A stretch of DNA of 64,000 bases from an uncultured Opitutia bacterium (GCA_903872505.1 CAIQKV010000096.1:52532-116531); one strand, 5' to 3'. Shown: positions 1-9,579, numbered from the stretch's first letter. Notes: generated by a model not told the origin, from the sequence alone. Program-made: numbers and translations.

Positions 1-580
1 GCAGCTCGACGGCGAGTTCGAGGCGCGGGTTGATCTCCCGCCCGACCGCCACGCCGTAGAGCCATGCCTCCTCGCCGTGCTCGGGAAAGCTGCGGCCAAT
101 TTCCACGTTCCAGTCGAGCGGACCGAGCTTGCCCTGGATCTCGAGCGGCAGCACGAACGTGTTTCCGCCGTCCACGATCCCGCGCCGTTCCGACGAGGAC
201 AGGTTGCGGAACTCGACCTGGGGAGTGGCGGCGAGGGCGAGTCCGTCGTCCCCGCCGTCAAGAAAACGCCATTTGAATTCGATCTGCGAGTCGCCCAGCC
301 CGGCCCGGCTTCGCTGCCCCGCCTCATTCACCACCAGCCAGGCGACCTCATAGCCGAGCTCGCAACGATCGCCCAGGCCGTAGCCCACGTCCAGCAGGGG
401 AATCTCGGCGTGCCGGGCGCCGGCATGCGTCTGCTGGTTCGTGCAGGCGAGATTGATTTCCCAGCGGCCGGCTCCCGGCGTTTCGGTATCGTCGGTGATC
501 AGGGGCGCGCCGCCCTGCGCCAGGGCCGGGGCCGCGGGGCAGGCCAGGCCAGCGAGGAGGAGAAACAGCCGTGGAGTCAT
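1..580 (-). CDS. Secreted outer-membrane/transporter-like protein, truncated by window edge (MTPRLFLLLAGLACPAAPALAQGGAPLITDDTETPGAGRWEINLACTNQQ...)
   Basis: Not in ORF track because it has no stop inside the window; reverse complement from ATG at 580 reads open to position 1 with a signal peptide and 'PLITDDTETPGAGRWEIN', typical of the MetA-like/transporter beta-barrel family. Confidence 0.7.
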   Translation of the reverse strand, partial: MTPRLFLLLAGLACPAAPALAQGGAPLITDDTETPGAGRWEINLACTNQQTHAGARHAEIPLLDVGYGLGDRCELGYEVAWLVVNEAGQRSRAGLGDSQIEFKWRFLDGGDDGLALAATPQVEFRNLSSSERRGIVDGGNTFVLPLEIQGKLGPLDWNVEIGRSFPEHGEEAWLYGVAVGREINPRLELAVEL

Positions 581-612
581 GCGCCGCACGAGTACTGCCG
601 GAGCGGCCCGGC

Positions 613-1677
613 CTAGGGTTGAAACACCAGCACGCGGAATGAACCGGGCTCGATGGCGGGCCGGGCGGGCCGCTGGCCCGGAACCGACTTGGGCGCCGGG
701 AGGAAGCGGGCTGAGGAGAGCAAGACCCGGCCGGTAACCGGGTCGACGGCGTGCGTCCGGGCGCCGAGAGCCGTGTGGACGTTATCGACCGCGGTGTAGT
801 GGTCGGGATCGGCCTGATGGAAAATATTCAGGGAACCATCGCTGTTCGAAACGAACACCAGCGCCTTCCCCGGCAGAAGCGACACGGCGTCCACGCCGGC
901 GCCGATGGGGAGCGCGGCGACGATGGCCCCGGTGTCGGCGTTGAGGACGACGAGGCTGCCACTGCGGCAGCCGGCAAACAGCCGGCGGTGGGCTGGGTCG
1001 AAAGCCAGGGCGGTGGGGGTGTGGGCGGGGGCGAGTGGCCAGCGGGCCGTGATTGCCAGGGTGCGGGCGTCGAACCGCACGGTCTCGCCCCGGTCCTCGA
1101 TGTTCACATAGACCTGCCCCGTCCCGTCGCTGGCCGCGAATTCCGGCGTCCCACCGAGTGCGACCGTGCCGGCGAGCTTTCCCGTGGCGGCATCAAAGAT
1201 CGTGGCATCCGCGGACTCGCCGTTGAAGGAACACAGCCGTTTTGTCGCCGGGTCGTACAGAATGGCATCGGGCTTTTTCCCGCCCGCCGGCCACTGGCCG
1301 ACGATGGCCAGGGTCTTGAGGTCGAAGACCGTGATCGAGGAGGTCTTGCCATTGCTGATGAAGCCGCGGCCCAGTTCCGGGACCAGGGCGACGCCATGCG
1401 CGCCCGCCAGCGACGCGATCTCGCCCGCGGCGGCCAGCCGGTCGAGGTCGATCACCTGAACGCGGTCGCCATGGGTGACATAAAGCCGGCGGGCGCCGGC
1501 GTCCGTCGCGAGGTAGTCCCAGCCTCCGTCACCCGGGAGCGCAATGCTGCCCCGGGGCGTATAGCCGGCGGAAGCAAGCGGGACGAAAATGGCGCAAAGC
1601 GCGAGGGAAAGGAATCGTGGGCGGAAAGGGAGGCTGCGCATGCGGCCGAGCCCGGCGAATGCCGACAACCGAGGCAA
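613..1677 (-). CDS. YncE-like beta-propeller repeat protein, secreted
   Basis: 354 aa ORF; signal peptide; repeated blades (ARRLYVTHGDRVQVIDLDR, DPAHRRLFAGCRSGSLVVLNADTG). Confidence 0.8.
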   Translation of the reverse strand: MPRLSAFAGLGRMRSLPFRPRFLSLALCAIFVPLASAGYTPRGSIALPGDGGWDYLATDAGARRLYVTHGDRVQVIDLDRLAAAGEIASLAGAHGVALVPELGRGFISNGKTSSITVFDLKTLAIVGQWPAGGKKPDAILYDPATKRLCSFNGESADATIFDAATGKLAGTVALGGTPEFAASDGTGQVYVNIEDRGETVRFDARTLAITARWPLAPAHTPTALAFDPAHRRLFAGCRSGSLVVLNADTGAIVAALPIGAGVDAVSLLPGKALVFVSNSDGSLNIFHQADPDHYTAVDNVHTALGARTHAVDPVTGRVLLSSARFLPAPKSVPGQRPARPAIEPGSFRVLVFQP

Positions 1678-1743
1678 GCTTCGACTGCCGGCAGCCGGGG
1701 TTTTTGTCCGCGGCCGGACCCGTCCCGGAACCCGGAGGGGGCG

Positions 1744-4020
1744 TCAGGCCTTGGCGGGTGCCGCCGGCTCCGGCAGATGCTGGCGCACTGTCTTGAGCAG
1801 CGTTCCGACCGAAATCGGCTTCATCATGAACGCCCCCTGGAAGATTTCGGGCAGCGGATCGTTCGGGTGCTTCCCCGGGGCCATGCCGCTCATGGCGAGC
1901 AACCGCACCGCGGGGTCCAGCCGGCGCAGGACGACGGCGAGCGTGCCGCCCTCCAGGCCGGGCATGTGCAGGTCGGTGATGACAAGCTTGATTTCCCCGC
2001 TGCGGGGCGCGAACAGCGCCACGGCCTCGAGCCCGTCCCCCGCGACGAGGACGCGGTAGCCGTGGCCGGTCAGGGTGGCGGTGATGACCTCGCGGATATT
2101 GGGCTCGTCATCCACGACGAGGATCAGCTCCCCGTGGCCGCCGTACTCCATGGGCATGGGGGGCGTGGAGACACTGCCGGAGGAGGTGTCGATGGCCGGC
2201 AGGTAGACCCGGAACGTGGTCCCGTGGCCGGCCGTGGTCTGGAGGTCGATGAAGCCAAAATGTTTTTCCACGATGCCGCGGACCGTGGAAAGCCCCAGCC
2301 CGGTGCCGCTGCCGGCTGCCTTCGTGGTGAAAAAGGGCTCCCAGATGCGCTCCAGCACCTCCGGTGGGATGCCGGTGCCGGTGTCCCCGATCTCGAGCAT
2401 CAGATAGGAGCCGGGTTGCGCGCCCTTGAGGGCGGTGGCGGCCCGGTCGTCGAGCATGACATTCTCCGCCCGGAGGCGGAGCGTGCCGCCGCGCGGCATG
2501 GCGTCGCGGGCATTGACGCAGAGATTCAGCAGCACCTGGTGGATCTGGGTGGGATTGGCGTTGATGACCCACAGATTGGTCGGCACGTGGTACTCGAACG
2601 TGATCGTCTTGGGGAAAGTCTCTTCAACCACGGCAATGATGTCGCGCGCCACGTGCTTCAGTTGCACGGGCTGGGGCGGGCCGCCCACGCCGTGGGCAAA
2701 GCCGAGAATCTGCCGCACGAGGCCCGCCCCGCGCTCCGCGCTTTTTTCCATCGAGGCGAGCAGCTTGATGTCCGCGGGGTCCTTGACGTGCTGGCGCACC
2801 ATCGCCGATCCCATCAAGATCGGGGCCAGCATGTTGTTCAGGTCATGCGCGATGCCGGCCGCCAGCAGGCCGACGCTCTCCAGGCGCTGCACCCGGAGAA
2901 ACTGCTCCTCCAGGGCCTTGGTGGCCGTGATGTCGGTGCTGATGCCGAGGCGCGCCTTGGGCCGGCCGTCATCGTCCAGGATGGTCGTGAGATTGAGCCG
3001 GACGATGAGCGGCCGGCCCTGCCGGTTGTGGAGGCTCAGCTCGCCGCGCCAATCCCCGGCGGTGGCGGCCGCCCGGAACGCGTCCGTGAACGCCGCGGCC
3101 GTCTCCAGCCCGAACAACCCGGCGCTGGTCTGGCCGATGGCCTCGGCCGTGCTCCAGCCGTAGATCTTCTCCGCCCCGCGGTTCCACAGCGTGATCCGGC
3201 CCTCGAGGTCGGTGACCACGATGGCGTCGTGCGCGTGGTTCAGCAAATCCGCCTGCTCGCGGATCCGGCGCTCGGCGGCGTGGCGGCCCGTCAAATCCCG
3301 CATGATGCCCATGACCCGCCCGCCCGGCAGCACCCGGGTGCTGGTCTCGCCCACCAGGGAGGAGCCGTCCTTGCGGCGGAAATAGTACTCGTTCATCCCC
3401 GCGCCATCGGTGGCGAGCCGCGTCAGGCCCGCATGCATGCGCGCATGCTCCCACGGCATGATAAAATCCGCGAAATTTTTCCCCAAAAATTCCTCCCGCG
3501 AGTAGCCGAGCATTTCACAGGCGCGCTGGTTGACGTTGATCAGCCGGCCGTCGGCCTCGGCGATGCAGATGCCGTCGTAGGCCTGCTCGAAGAGCAGGCG
3601 GTAGATCTCCTCGCTGGCCCGGAGCGCGGTCTCGGCGGCCTGCCGTTGCGCCTGCTCGCGCTTCTCGCGCAGGACGCGCTGGACGGCCGGGATCAGCCGC
3701 TTCAGGTGCTTTTTGTGCACGCAGTCGGCCGCGCCCCCGCGCACCGCCTCGATCGCCCGCTCCTCGCCGATCGTGCCGGAGAGGAAAATGAACGGGACCG
3801 CGGGCGCGTGCTCCAGGGCCAGCTTCAGCGCGGCCAGTCCGTCGAACGCCGCAAGGGTGAAGGCCGACAGGATGAAATCGTGCCCGCCGGCCCGCAAGGC
3901 CTCGAGGTAGGTTGCCTGCGTGCTCGCGGCCAGAATCTGGCTGTCAGGCCATTCGCCGGTCAGCAACTCGCGCACACGCCCCGCATCCTGGGGGTTGTCC
4001 TCCAGGTGCAGGATCTTCAT
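1744..4020 (-). CDS. Hybrid sensor histidine kinase: receiver - PAS - PAS - HisKA - HATPase - receiver
   Basis: 758 aa; IAHDLNNMLAPI H-box, GTGLGLSTVRGIVEKHFG G-box, C-terminal receiver VVDDEPNIREV...VITDLHMPG. Confidence 0.9.
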   Translation of the reverse strand: MKILHLEDNPQDAGRVRELLTGEWPDSQILAASTQATYLEALRAGGHDFILSAFTLAAFDGLAALKLALEHAPAVPFIFLSGTIGEERAIEAVRGGAADCVHKKHLKRLIPAVQRVLREKREQAQRQAAETALRASEEIYRLLFEQAYDGICIAEADGRLINVNQRACEMLGYSREEFLGKNFADFIMPWEHARMHAGLTRLATDGAGMNEYYFRRKDGSSLVGETSTRVLPGGRVMGIMRDLTGRHAAERRIREQADLLNHAHDAIVVTDLEGRITLWNRGAEKIYGWSTAEAIGQTSAGLFGLETAAAFTDAFRAAATAGDWRGELSLHNRQGRPLIVRLNLTTILDDDGRPKARLGISTDITATKALEEQFLRVQRLESVGLLAAGIAHDLNNMLAPILMGSAMVRQHVKDPADIKLLASMEKSAERGAGLVRQILGFAHGVGGPPQPVQLKHVARDIIAVVEETFPKTITFEYHVPTNLWVINANPTQIHQVLLNLCVNARDAMPRGGTLRLRAENVMLDDRAATALKGAQPGSYLMLEIGDTGTGIPPEVLERIWEPFFTTKAAGSGTGLGLSTVRGIVEKHFGFIDLQTTAGHGTTFRVYLPAIDTSSGSVSTPPMPMEYGGHGELILVVDDEPNIREVITATLTGHGYRVLVAGDGLEAVALFAPRSGEIKLVITDLHMPGLEGGTLAVVLRRLDPAVRLLAMSGMAPGKHPNDPLPEIFQGAFMMKPISVGTLLKTVRQHLPEPAAPAKA

Positions 4021-4421
4021 GCGGCCGGGGAGGCGGGGGGCCGGGAGCCGCCCGGCGGCCGGGCGAGGATCTGGTCGATCGCCTGCCGGAGCTGCTGGAG
4101 GGTGAAGGGCTTCGTCAGCGTGCAGGCCGCGCCGAGCCGGCGGGTCAGGTCGAGGTACAGGGGCGAACCGTCCAGGCCGCCGGACATCGCGATGATCGGG
4201 GTCGAGGGAAAATCGCGGTGCAAAATCTTGATCGTCTCGATCCCCTCCTGCTCCGGCATGACGAGGTCGGTGACGACGAGGTCCGCGGGTTCGGCGCGAA
4301 ACAGGGCGACGCCCTTGCGCCCGTTGCTCGCCTGCGAGACCGTGTGGCCGGCATGCGTGAGGCTCTTGGTGATGATGCCGCGGAGCGTGTCGTCGTCGTC
4401 GATGATCAGGATGCGGGCCAT
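4017..4421 (-). CDS. Single-domain response regulator (CheY-like)
   Basis: MARILIIDDDDTLRGII...DLVVTDLVMPEQEG...TKPFTLQQL; ATGA overlap with the kinase gene. Confidence 0.9.
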   Translation of the reverse strand: MARILIIDDDDTLRGIITKSLTHAGHTVSQASNGRKGVALFRAEPADLVVTDLVMPEQEGIETIKILHRDFPSTPIIAMSGGLDGSPLYLDLTRRLGAACTLTKPFTLQQLRQAIDQILARPPGGSRPPASPAA

Positions 4422-4542
4422 GGCGGGGGCGGGAAAGGCGGGACGTGGGCTAAATCGCGGGGGCTAAGCGTGTGGCGCGTGACTGGTTCCAAGCAAAACT
4501 CATTCCAACGGCGGGGGCGATGCCTAATTGAGCGCCGGGCGC

Positions 4543-5157
4543 TCAGCGGTTGAGCAGGGCGGCGACGCGGGTGCGGCTGTGCACGCCGAGCTTGGCGAAC
4601 ACGGCGGCCAGCTGCGTCTTGATTGTCAGCGGGCTGCGGCGCAGCTCGGCGGCGATCTCGGCGGTGCGCAGGCCCTCGCGTACCCGCATCGCCACCTCGC
4701 GCTCGCGGCCGGACAGCCGGGCGAGCAGCGCCACCGCGCCGGGCGAGAGCGGCCGGTGCCTGTCTCCGCGCGGCCGCCGGTAATCGAGCTGCACATGGAA
4801 GGCCGGCGGCTGGCCCGCGCCCGGGGCGTGCCACTTGATGAGCGCATGCAGGCCGCGCGCGTGGTCGCTGACCACCTGCGGCGGAACGGCGGCCCCGTCC
4901 CCCGCGGCGCGCAGCTCCCGGCAGGCCTCGAGCAGCGGCGCGGGCACGCGGAACGCGCTCCGGGCGCGCAGCGCGGCGGCCCGGCGCTCCCCGTGGTTCC
5001 ACACCGCGCAGGCCCGGGCGGCCTCGGCGTTGAACCGCAGCGGCCGCAGCTCCTCGTCCAGCAGCAACAGGCCGACGGGCACCTCCTCCAGCATCGCCAT
5101 GGTGTGGGCGAGCAGGGCGGTGTCGCTCGGGGGAAAGGCGGACGAGCGGGCTGCCAT
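4543..5157 (-). CDS. LuxR-type HTH transcriptional regulator with PAS-like N-terminus
   Basis: SGREREVAMRVREGLRTAEIAAELRRSPLTIKTQLAAVFAKLGVHSR HTH; start placed at MAARSSAF (ATG 5157). Confidence 0.8.
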   Translation of the reverse strand: MAARSSAFPPSDTALLAHTMAMLEEVPVGLLLLDEELRPLRFNAEAARACAVWNHGERRAAALRARSAFRVPAPLLEACRELRAAGDGAAVPPQVVSDHARGLHALIKWHAPGAGQPPAFHVQLDYRRPRGDRHRPLSPGAVALLARLSGREREVAMRVREGLRTAEIAAELRRSPLTIKTQLAAVFAKLGVHSRTRVAALLNR

Positions 5158-5311
5158 GCGGGGAGGCTGGGGCCAGGGCCTGCCTGGGGCAAGGCGCCGG
5201 TTTAGTCCCTTTGGCCGATCGCTGCGCGGACGCGGGACCCGGCACGCCGTGATTGCGCATTGCGCCGGGGCGCCTAGGGTCACCGCGTTCCGCCGGCCTA
5301 TTCCCGACCTT

Positions 5312-5920
5312 ATGCGCCTCGATTTTTCCACGCTCGCCCCGCGCGACGCCTACCAGTGGATGATCAGCACGATCCTCCCGCGGCCGATCGCGTGGGTCTC
5401 GACCATCGCCCCGGACGGCACGACCAACCTCGCGCCGTTCAGTTTTTTCCAGGGGGTGTGCGCCAACCCGCCGACGCTCATGTTCGTCCCGGTCAACAAC
5501 CGCCAGGGGTTGAAAAAGGACACGGTGCGCAACATCGAGGCCGTGCCGGAGTTCGTCGTGAACCTCGTCCCGCGCCGCCTCGCGGACCAGATGAATTCCT
5601 GCGCCGCGCTGCTGCCCTACGGCGAGAGCGAGTTCGAGACCTTCGGCATCAAGCCCGCGCCGTCCGACCGCGTCCGGCCCCCGCGCGTGGCCGACGCGCC
5701 GGTGGCGTTCGAGTGCCGGCTCCACCAGATCGTGAACATCGGCGAGGGCCCGCTCGCAGCCCACGTCATCTTCGGGCGCATCCTCGCCGCCCATGTGCGC
5801 GACGACGTGCTCGGGGCTGATGGCAAGCCCGACGTCCGAAAGCTCGACCTCATTGGCCGGCTCGGGGGCGAGGAGTACACCACCACGCGGGATATTTTCA
5901 CCATCGAACGCCCCGACTAA
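5312..5920 (+). CDS. Flavin reductase family protein (FMN-binding split barrel)
   Basis: MRLDFSTLAPRDAYQWMISTILPRPIAWVSTIAPDGTTNLAPFSFFQGV; internal start of the 4835 ORF. Confidence 0.85.
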   Translation: MRLDFSTLAPRDAYQWMISTILPRPIAWVSTIAPDGTTNLAPFSFFQGVCANPPTLMFVPVNNRQGLKKDTVRNIEAVPEFVVNLVPRRLADQMNSCAALLPYGESEFETFGIKPAPSDRVRPPRVADAPVAFECRLHQIVNIGEGPLAAHVIFGRILAAHVRDDVLGADGKPDVRKLDLIGRLGGEEYTTTRDIFTIERPD

Positions 5921-5932
5921 CCCTCGTTCCCC

Positions 5933-7114
5933 ATGTCATCGTCCATCGTCATTCTCTCGGCCACCCGCACGCCCCTCGGCTCGTTCCAGGGCGCCCTCGC
6001 CGCGGTTCCCGCCTCGCGGCTTGGCGCCACCGCGATCAAGGGCGCGCTCGCGCAGGCCGGCGTCGCACCCACGGATGTGTCGGATGTGCTGCTGGGCAAC
6101 GTCCTCCAGGCCGGGCAGGGCCAGGCCCCAGCGCGGCAGGCGGCGCTCGCCGCCGGGCTCCCGCACTCGGCCCGCGCGGTCACGATTCACAAGGTCTGCG
6201 GCTCCGGTCTGCAGGCGATCATGCAGGGGGCCCACGCCCTCGCAGCCGACGCCGCGACCCTTGTCGTGGCGGGGGGCATGGAAAACATGAGTGCCGCCCC
6301 CTACCTGCTGCCGAAGGCGCGCGAGGGTTACCGGCTCGGCCACCAGCAGGTGATCGACTCGCTCATTCTCGACGGCCTGTGGGACCCGTATAACAACATT
6401 CACATGGGCAGCTGCGCGGAAAAGTGTGCGGCGAAGTACGGCTTCACGCGCGAGCAGCAGGACGCCTACGCCATCGCCTCGTTCCAGCGCGCCAACGCCG
6501 CGCAGAAGGACGGCCGCTTCGCCCAGGAGATTACGCCCGTCGAAATCACCGACTCCAAGGGCGGCGTCACCAAGGTCGAACTCGACGAGGGCCCGACGAA
6601 GGTAAAATACGACAAGGTGCCCACGCTGCGCCCGGCGTTCGACAAGGCCGGCACGATCACGCCGGCCAATGCCTCCACCATCAACGACGGCGCGGCGGCA
6701 CTGGTGCTGGCGACCGCGGCGACCGCGCAGGCGAAGAAACTGAAGCCAATCGCGCGCATCGTGGCGTTCGGCGGGCACGCGCAGGATCCGCTCTGGTTCA
6801 CGACCGCGCCGGTGGTCGCCACGCAAACCGCGCTGGCCCGAGCCGGCTGGCAGGTGGGCGACGTGGACCTCTGGGAGGTCAACGAGGCCTTCGCCGTCGT
6901 GCCCATGGCGTTCATGAAGGAACTCGGCGTTTCGCATGAGAAAATTAACGTCCGGGGCGGGGCGATCTCGCTGGGACATCCCATCGGCGCCAGCGGCGCG
7001 CGCATCGTGGTCACGCTGCTGGCCGCGCTGAAGGAACGCGGCCTCAGGCGCGGTGTCGCCGCCATCTGCATCGGCGGCGGCGAGGGCCTGGCGGTGTGCG
7101 TGGAACTGATTTAA
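5933..7114 (+). CDS. Acetyl-CoA acetyltransferase (thiolase)
   Basis: SSIVILSATRTPLGSFQGAL; VCGSGLQAIMQG active Cys; NEAFAVVPMAF; GGAISLGHPIGASGARI; CIGGGEGLAVCVELI C-terminus. Confidence 0.95.
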   Translation: MSSSIVILSATRTPLGSFQGALAAVPASRLGATAIKGALAQAGVAPTDVSDVLLGNVLQAGQGQAPARQAALAAGLPHSARAVTIHKVCGSGLQAIMQGAHALAADAATLVVAGGMENMSAAPYLLPKAREGYRLGHQQVIDSLILDGLWDPYNNIHMGSCAEKCAAKYGFTREQQDAYAIASFQRANAAQKDGRFAQEITPVEITDSKGGVTKVELDEGPTKVKYDKVPTLRPAFDKAGTITPANASTINDGAAALVLATAATAQAKKLKPIARIVAFGGHAQDPLWFTTAPVVATQTALARAGWQVGDVDLWEVNEAFAVVPMAFMKELGVSHEKINVRGGAISLGHPIGASGARIVVTLLAALKERGLRRGVAAICIGGGEGLAVCVELI

Positions 7115-7501
7115 GTGAAATATTTCTTATTCAAGGTTGCGAAAGCCAAGTCTGACTCCAAGCGCAACCGTCTCACCAAGATGGTTCAGAGTTCGGTCAT
7201 CTGGGTATTGGAGTCCCTCCCAATCCCTCAGGCTAATCCATATTGGAAGAATAGATATGAGGCTGCAGAAAATTGGTGGATTGAAGCGGATGCAGAAGGG
7301 CTACCTATTCGCGAAATAGGATTTACTGTAGATAATCGCCCAATCGTTATTGGTCCGCTTAGCCGAAACATGGGATTCATCATCGATTCGAATGTTACCT
7401 TTGAGCAGTTTCAGAACGACGAGAGTATTGAGCGAGAATTCGAACGCGTCTGGAACGAAGTGAAGCAAGAGATGCTTGCTGAAAATCCTCTGCCCCCATG
7501 A
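7115..7501 (+). CDS. Small orphan protein of unknown function (GTG start), low-GC insert
   Basis: 128 aa ORF starting directly after the thiolase stop; visibly AT-richer codon usage than flanks. Confidence 0.6.
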   Translation: MKYFLFKVAKAKSDSKRNRLTKMVQSSVIWVLESLPIPQANPYWKNRYEAAENWWIEADAEGLPIREIGFTVDNRPIVIGPLSRNMGFIIDSNVTFEQFQNDESIEREFERVWNEVKQEMLAENPLPP

Positions 7502-7563
7502 GCAAAATCTGCCCCCATGCCAGGGCAGCCTTCGACGGGTTACTCTATGGCTGCATTACTTTC

Positions 7564-7620
7564 GCTGCCATTTGCGTCGACGGCCATGAGGGCTTGGCGG
7601 ACTGCGTGAAATTGATATGA
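7564..7620 (+). pseudogene. Vestigial thiolase 3' end (AAICVDGHEGLADCVKLI*)
   Basis: 57 nt matching thiolase 3' end 7058-7114 at 43/57 positions, same reading phase; its stop overlaps the next start as ATGA. Confidence 0.7.
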
Positions 7621-9536
7621 GCTCTGTGGCAGAATTCATCTGGCGCCCCGAGGATCACGCGTGGACCCGCGATTCGCACCTGGCGCAGTTCATGGCGCGG
7701 CACGGGTTCGCCACCCAGGAGGAGTTGCACGCCGCGTCGGTGCGCGACACCGCGTGGTTTTGGGACGCCGCGATGAAGGACATGGGTGTCGAGTGGACCC
7801 GGCCCTACACGTCGGTGAAGGATGAGTCGCGGGGCTTCCCGTGGACGCGGTGGTTTGGCGGCGGGCAGGTCAACGTCGCCCACAACTGCGTCGACCGCCA
7901 CGTGCGCGACGGGCACGGGGACGAGACGGCGCTCTTCTACGAGTCCGATTCCGGCCGGGTGGGGGAGTCGTGCCGCGTGACGTTCGCCGAGCTGGCCACC
8001 CTCGTTAACCGCTGCGCCGGCGCGCTGCGGGCCGCGGGCGTGCAGGCGGGCGACAGCGTCGGGCTCTACGCGCCGATGCAGGTGCCGACGGTGGTGGTGC
8101 TGTTCGCGACGATGAAGCTCGGCGCGCGCTTCGTCCCGATCTTCTGCGGCTACGGCGAGGAGGCGCTGCGCGAGCGACTCGCCTCCTGCGAGGCGAAACT
8201 GCTGTTTGCGTGCGGCACGCTCACCCGCCGGGGCAAGCCGACCGACACCGCCGCCATTGCCCGTGCCGCCGCCGCGAAGGTCCCGTCGCTCACCCGCACG
8301 GTGTGGACTGACACGGGTGACTGGGACGCGTTTCTCGCTGCCGGCTCGCCGGTCACCGACTGCCAGCCGACCGCCGCCGAAGACGCGTGCCTGATCATCT
8401 ACACGAGCGGCACGACCGGCCGGCCGAAGGGCACCGTGCACACCCACGCGGGCTGCCTCGCGCAGATGGGCAAGGAGCTCCGGTACGCCTTCAACGTCCG
8501 GCCGGGCGAGCCGTTTTTCTGGGTCACCGACATCGGCTGGATGATGGGTCCGTGGGAAATCATCGGCTGCCTGCTGTACCGCACGCCCGTTGTGCTGTTC
8601 GACGGGGCGCCCAACTTTCCGACCAGCGACCGCATCTGGGAAATCTGCGAAAAACTGGGCGTCGTCACGCTCGGCTGCTCGCCGACGCTCATCCGGCTCC
8701 TCATGCGCGCCACCGACGGCCGCGGCCCGGCCGGCCACGACCTCGCCCGGTTGCGGGTGCTCGCCTCGACGGGGGAGCCGTGGGACGAGACCTCGTACCG
8801 CTGGTATTTCGAGCACGCCGGCGGCGGCCGCTGCCCGGTGATCAATATTTCGGGCGGCACCGAGATCGTCGGCTGCCTCCTTTCCGCCACGCCGCTCACG
8901 CCGCTGCGGCCCTGCTCGCTGGGCCGCGCCGCGCTCGGGATGGACGTGGACGTGTTCACCGAGGAGGGCCGGCCGGCGCCGCGCGGCACGGTCGGCCATC
9001 TCGTGTGCAAGCAACCCTCGCCGTCGATGACGAAGAGCTTCCTCCACGACGACGCGCGCTACCTCGAGACATACTTCAGCCAGTTTCCCAACGTGTGGTA
9101 TCACGGGGACTGGGCGCGGCAGGACGAGGACGGCACGTGGTTCGTGCTCGGGCGCAGCGACGACACGATCAAGGTCGCGGGCAAGCGCGTCGGCCCCGCC
9201 GAGGTCGAGGGCGTGCTGACCGCGCACCCGGCCGTGAGCGAGGCGGCGACGATCGGCGCGCCGGACGAGTTGAAGGGGCAGGTGCTGGTCTGCTTCGTGG
9301 TGCTCAAGCCCGGCCGGGCGGCGACGCCGGCCGAGCTCGTCGCCCATGTGGCCGCCCAGATGGGCAAGCCGCTCGCGCCAAAGGCCGTCCACCTGGTTGC
9401 CGCGCTGCCGAAGACCCGCAGCGGCAAGATCCTCCGCGGCACCATCCTGCGCGTCTACACCGGGTCGCCCGCCGGGGACCTGACGAGCGTGGACAATCCC
9501 GCCGCGCTCGAGGCGATCCGGGCCCTGCCGCGGTAG
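7617..9536 (+). CDS. Acyl-CoA/acetoacetyl-CoA synthetase-like, AMP-forming
   Basis: 639 aa; IIYTSGTTGRPKGTVHTHAGCL, YHGDWARQDEDG, GRSDDTIKVAGKRVGPAEVE, KTRSGKILRG. Confidence 0.9.
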   Translation: MSSVAEFIWRPEDHAWTRDSHLAQFMARHGFATQEELHAASVRDTAWFWDAAMKDMGVEWTRPYTSVKDESRGFPWTRWFGGGQVNVAHNCVDRHVRDGHGDETALFYESDSGRVGESCRVTFAELATLVNRCAGALRAAGVQAGDSVGLYAPMQVPTVVVLFATMKLGARFVPIFCGYGEEALRERLASCEAKLLFACGTLTRRGKPTDTAAIARAAAAKVPSLTRTVWTDTGDWDAFLAAGSPVTDCQPTAAEDACLIIYTSGTTGRPKGTVHTHAGCLAQMGKELRYAFNVRPGEPFFWVTDIGWMMGPWEIIGCLLYRTPVVLFDGAPNFPTSDRIWEICEKLGVVTLGCSPTLIRLLMRATDGRGPAGHDLARLRVLASTGEPWDETSYRWYFEHAGGGRCPVINISGGTEIVGCLLSATPLTPLRPCSLGRAALGMDVDVFTEEGRPAPRGTVGHLVCKQPSPSMTKSFLHDDARYLETYFSQFPNVWYHGDWARQDEDGTWFVLGRSDDTIKVAGKRVGPAEVEGVLTAHPAVSEAATIGAPDELKGQVLVCFVVLKPGRAATPAELVAHVAAQMGKPLAPKAVHLVAALPKTRSGKILRGTILRVYTGSPAGDLTSVDNPAALEAIRALPR

Positions 9537-9559
9537 CGCCAGGCCAGTCGCCCGCAACC

Positions 9560-9579
9560 TACGCCATTTGGCGTAAATG
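9560..9579. promoter_or_regulatory. Palindromic putative operator TACGCCATTTGGCGTA / CATTTGGCGTAAATG
   Basis: Perfect 7-bp inverted arms TACGCCA-TT-TGGCGTA at 9560-9575; overlapping CATTT-GGCGT-AAATG at 9565-9579; upstream of the oxidoreductase operon. Confidence 0.5.

Noticed and set aside
1651-1710. Possible third copy of the 57-bp start-codon repeat upstream of the YncE-like gene (AAGCTTCGACTGCCGGCAGCC)
   Set aside because: Only a short, gapped GC-rich similarity; not convincing
751-4467. 1238-aa ORF on + strand
   Set aside because: Antisense to the YncE-like and hybrid kinase genes; composition (Gly/Arg/Ala/His/Glu-rich, no domains) typical of a GC-rich shadow ORF
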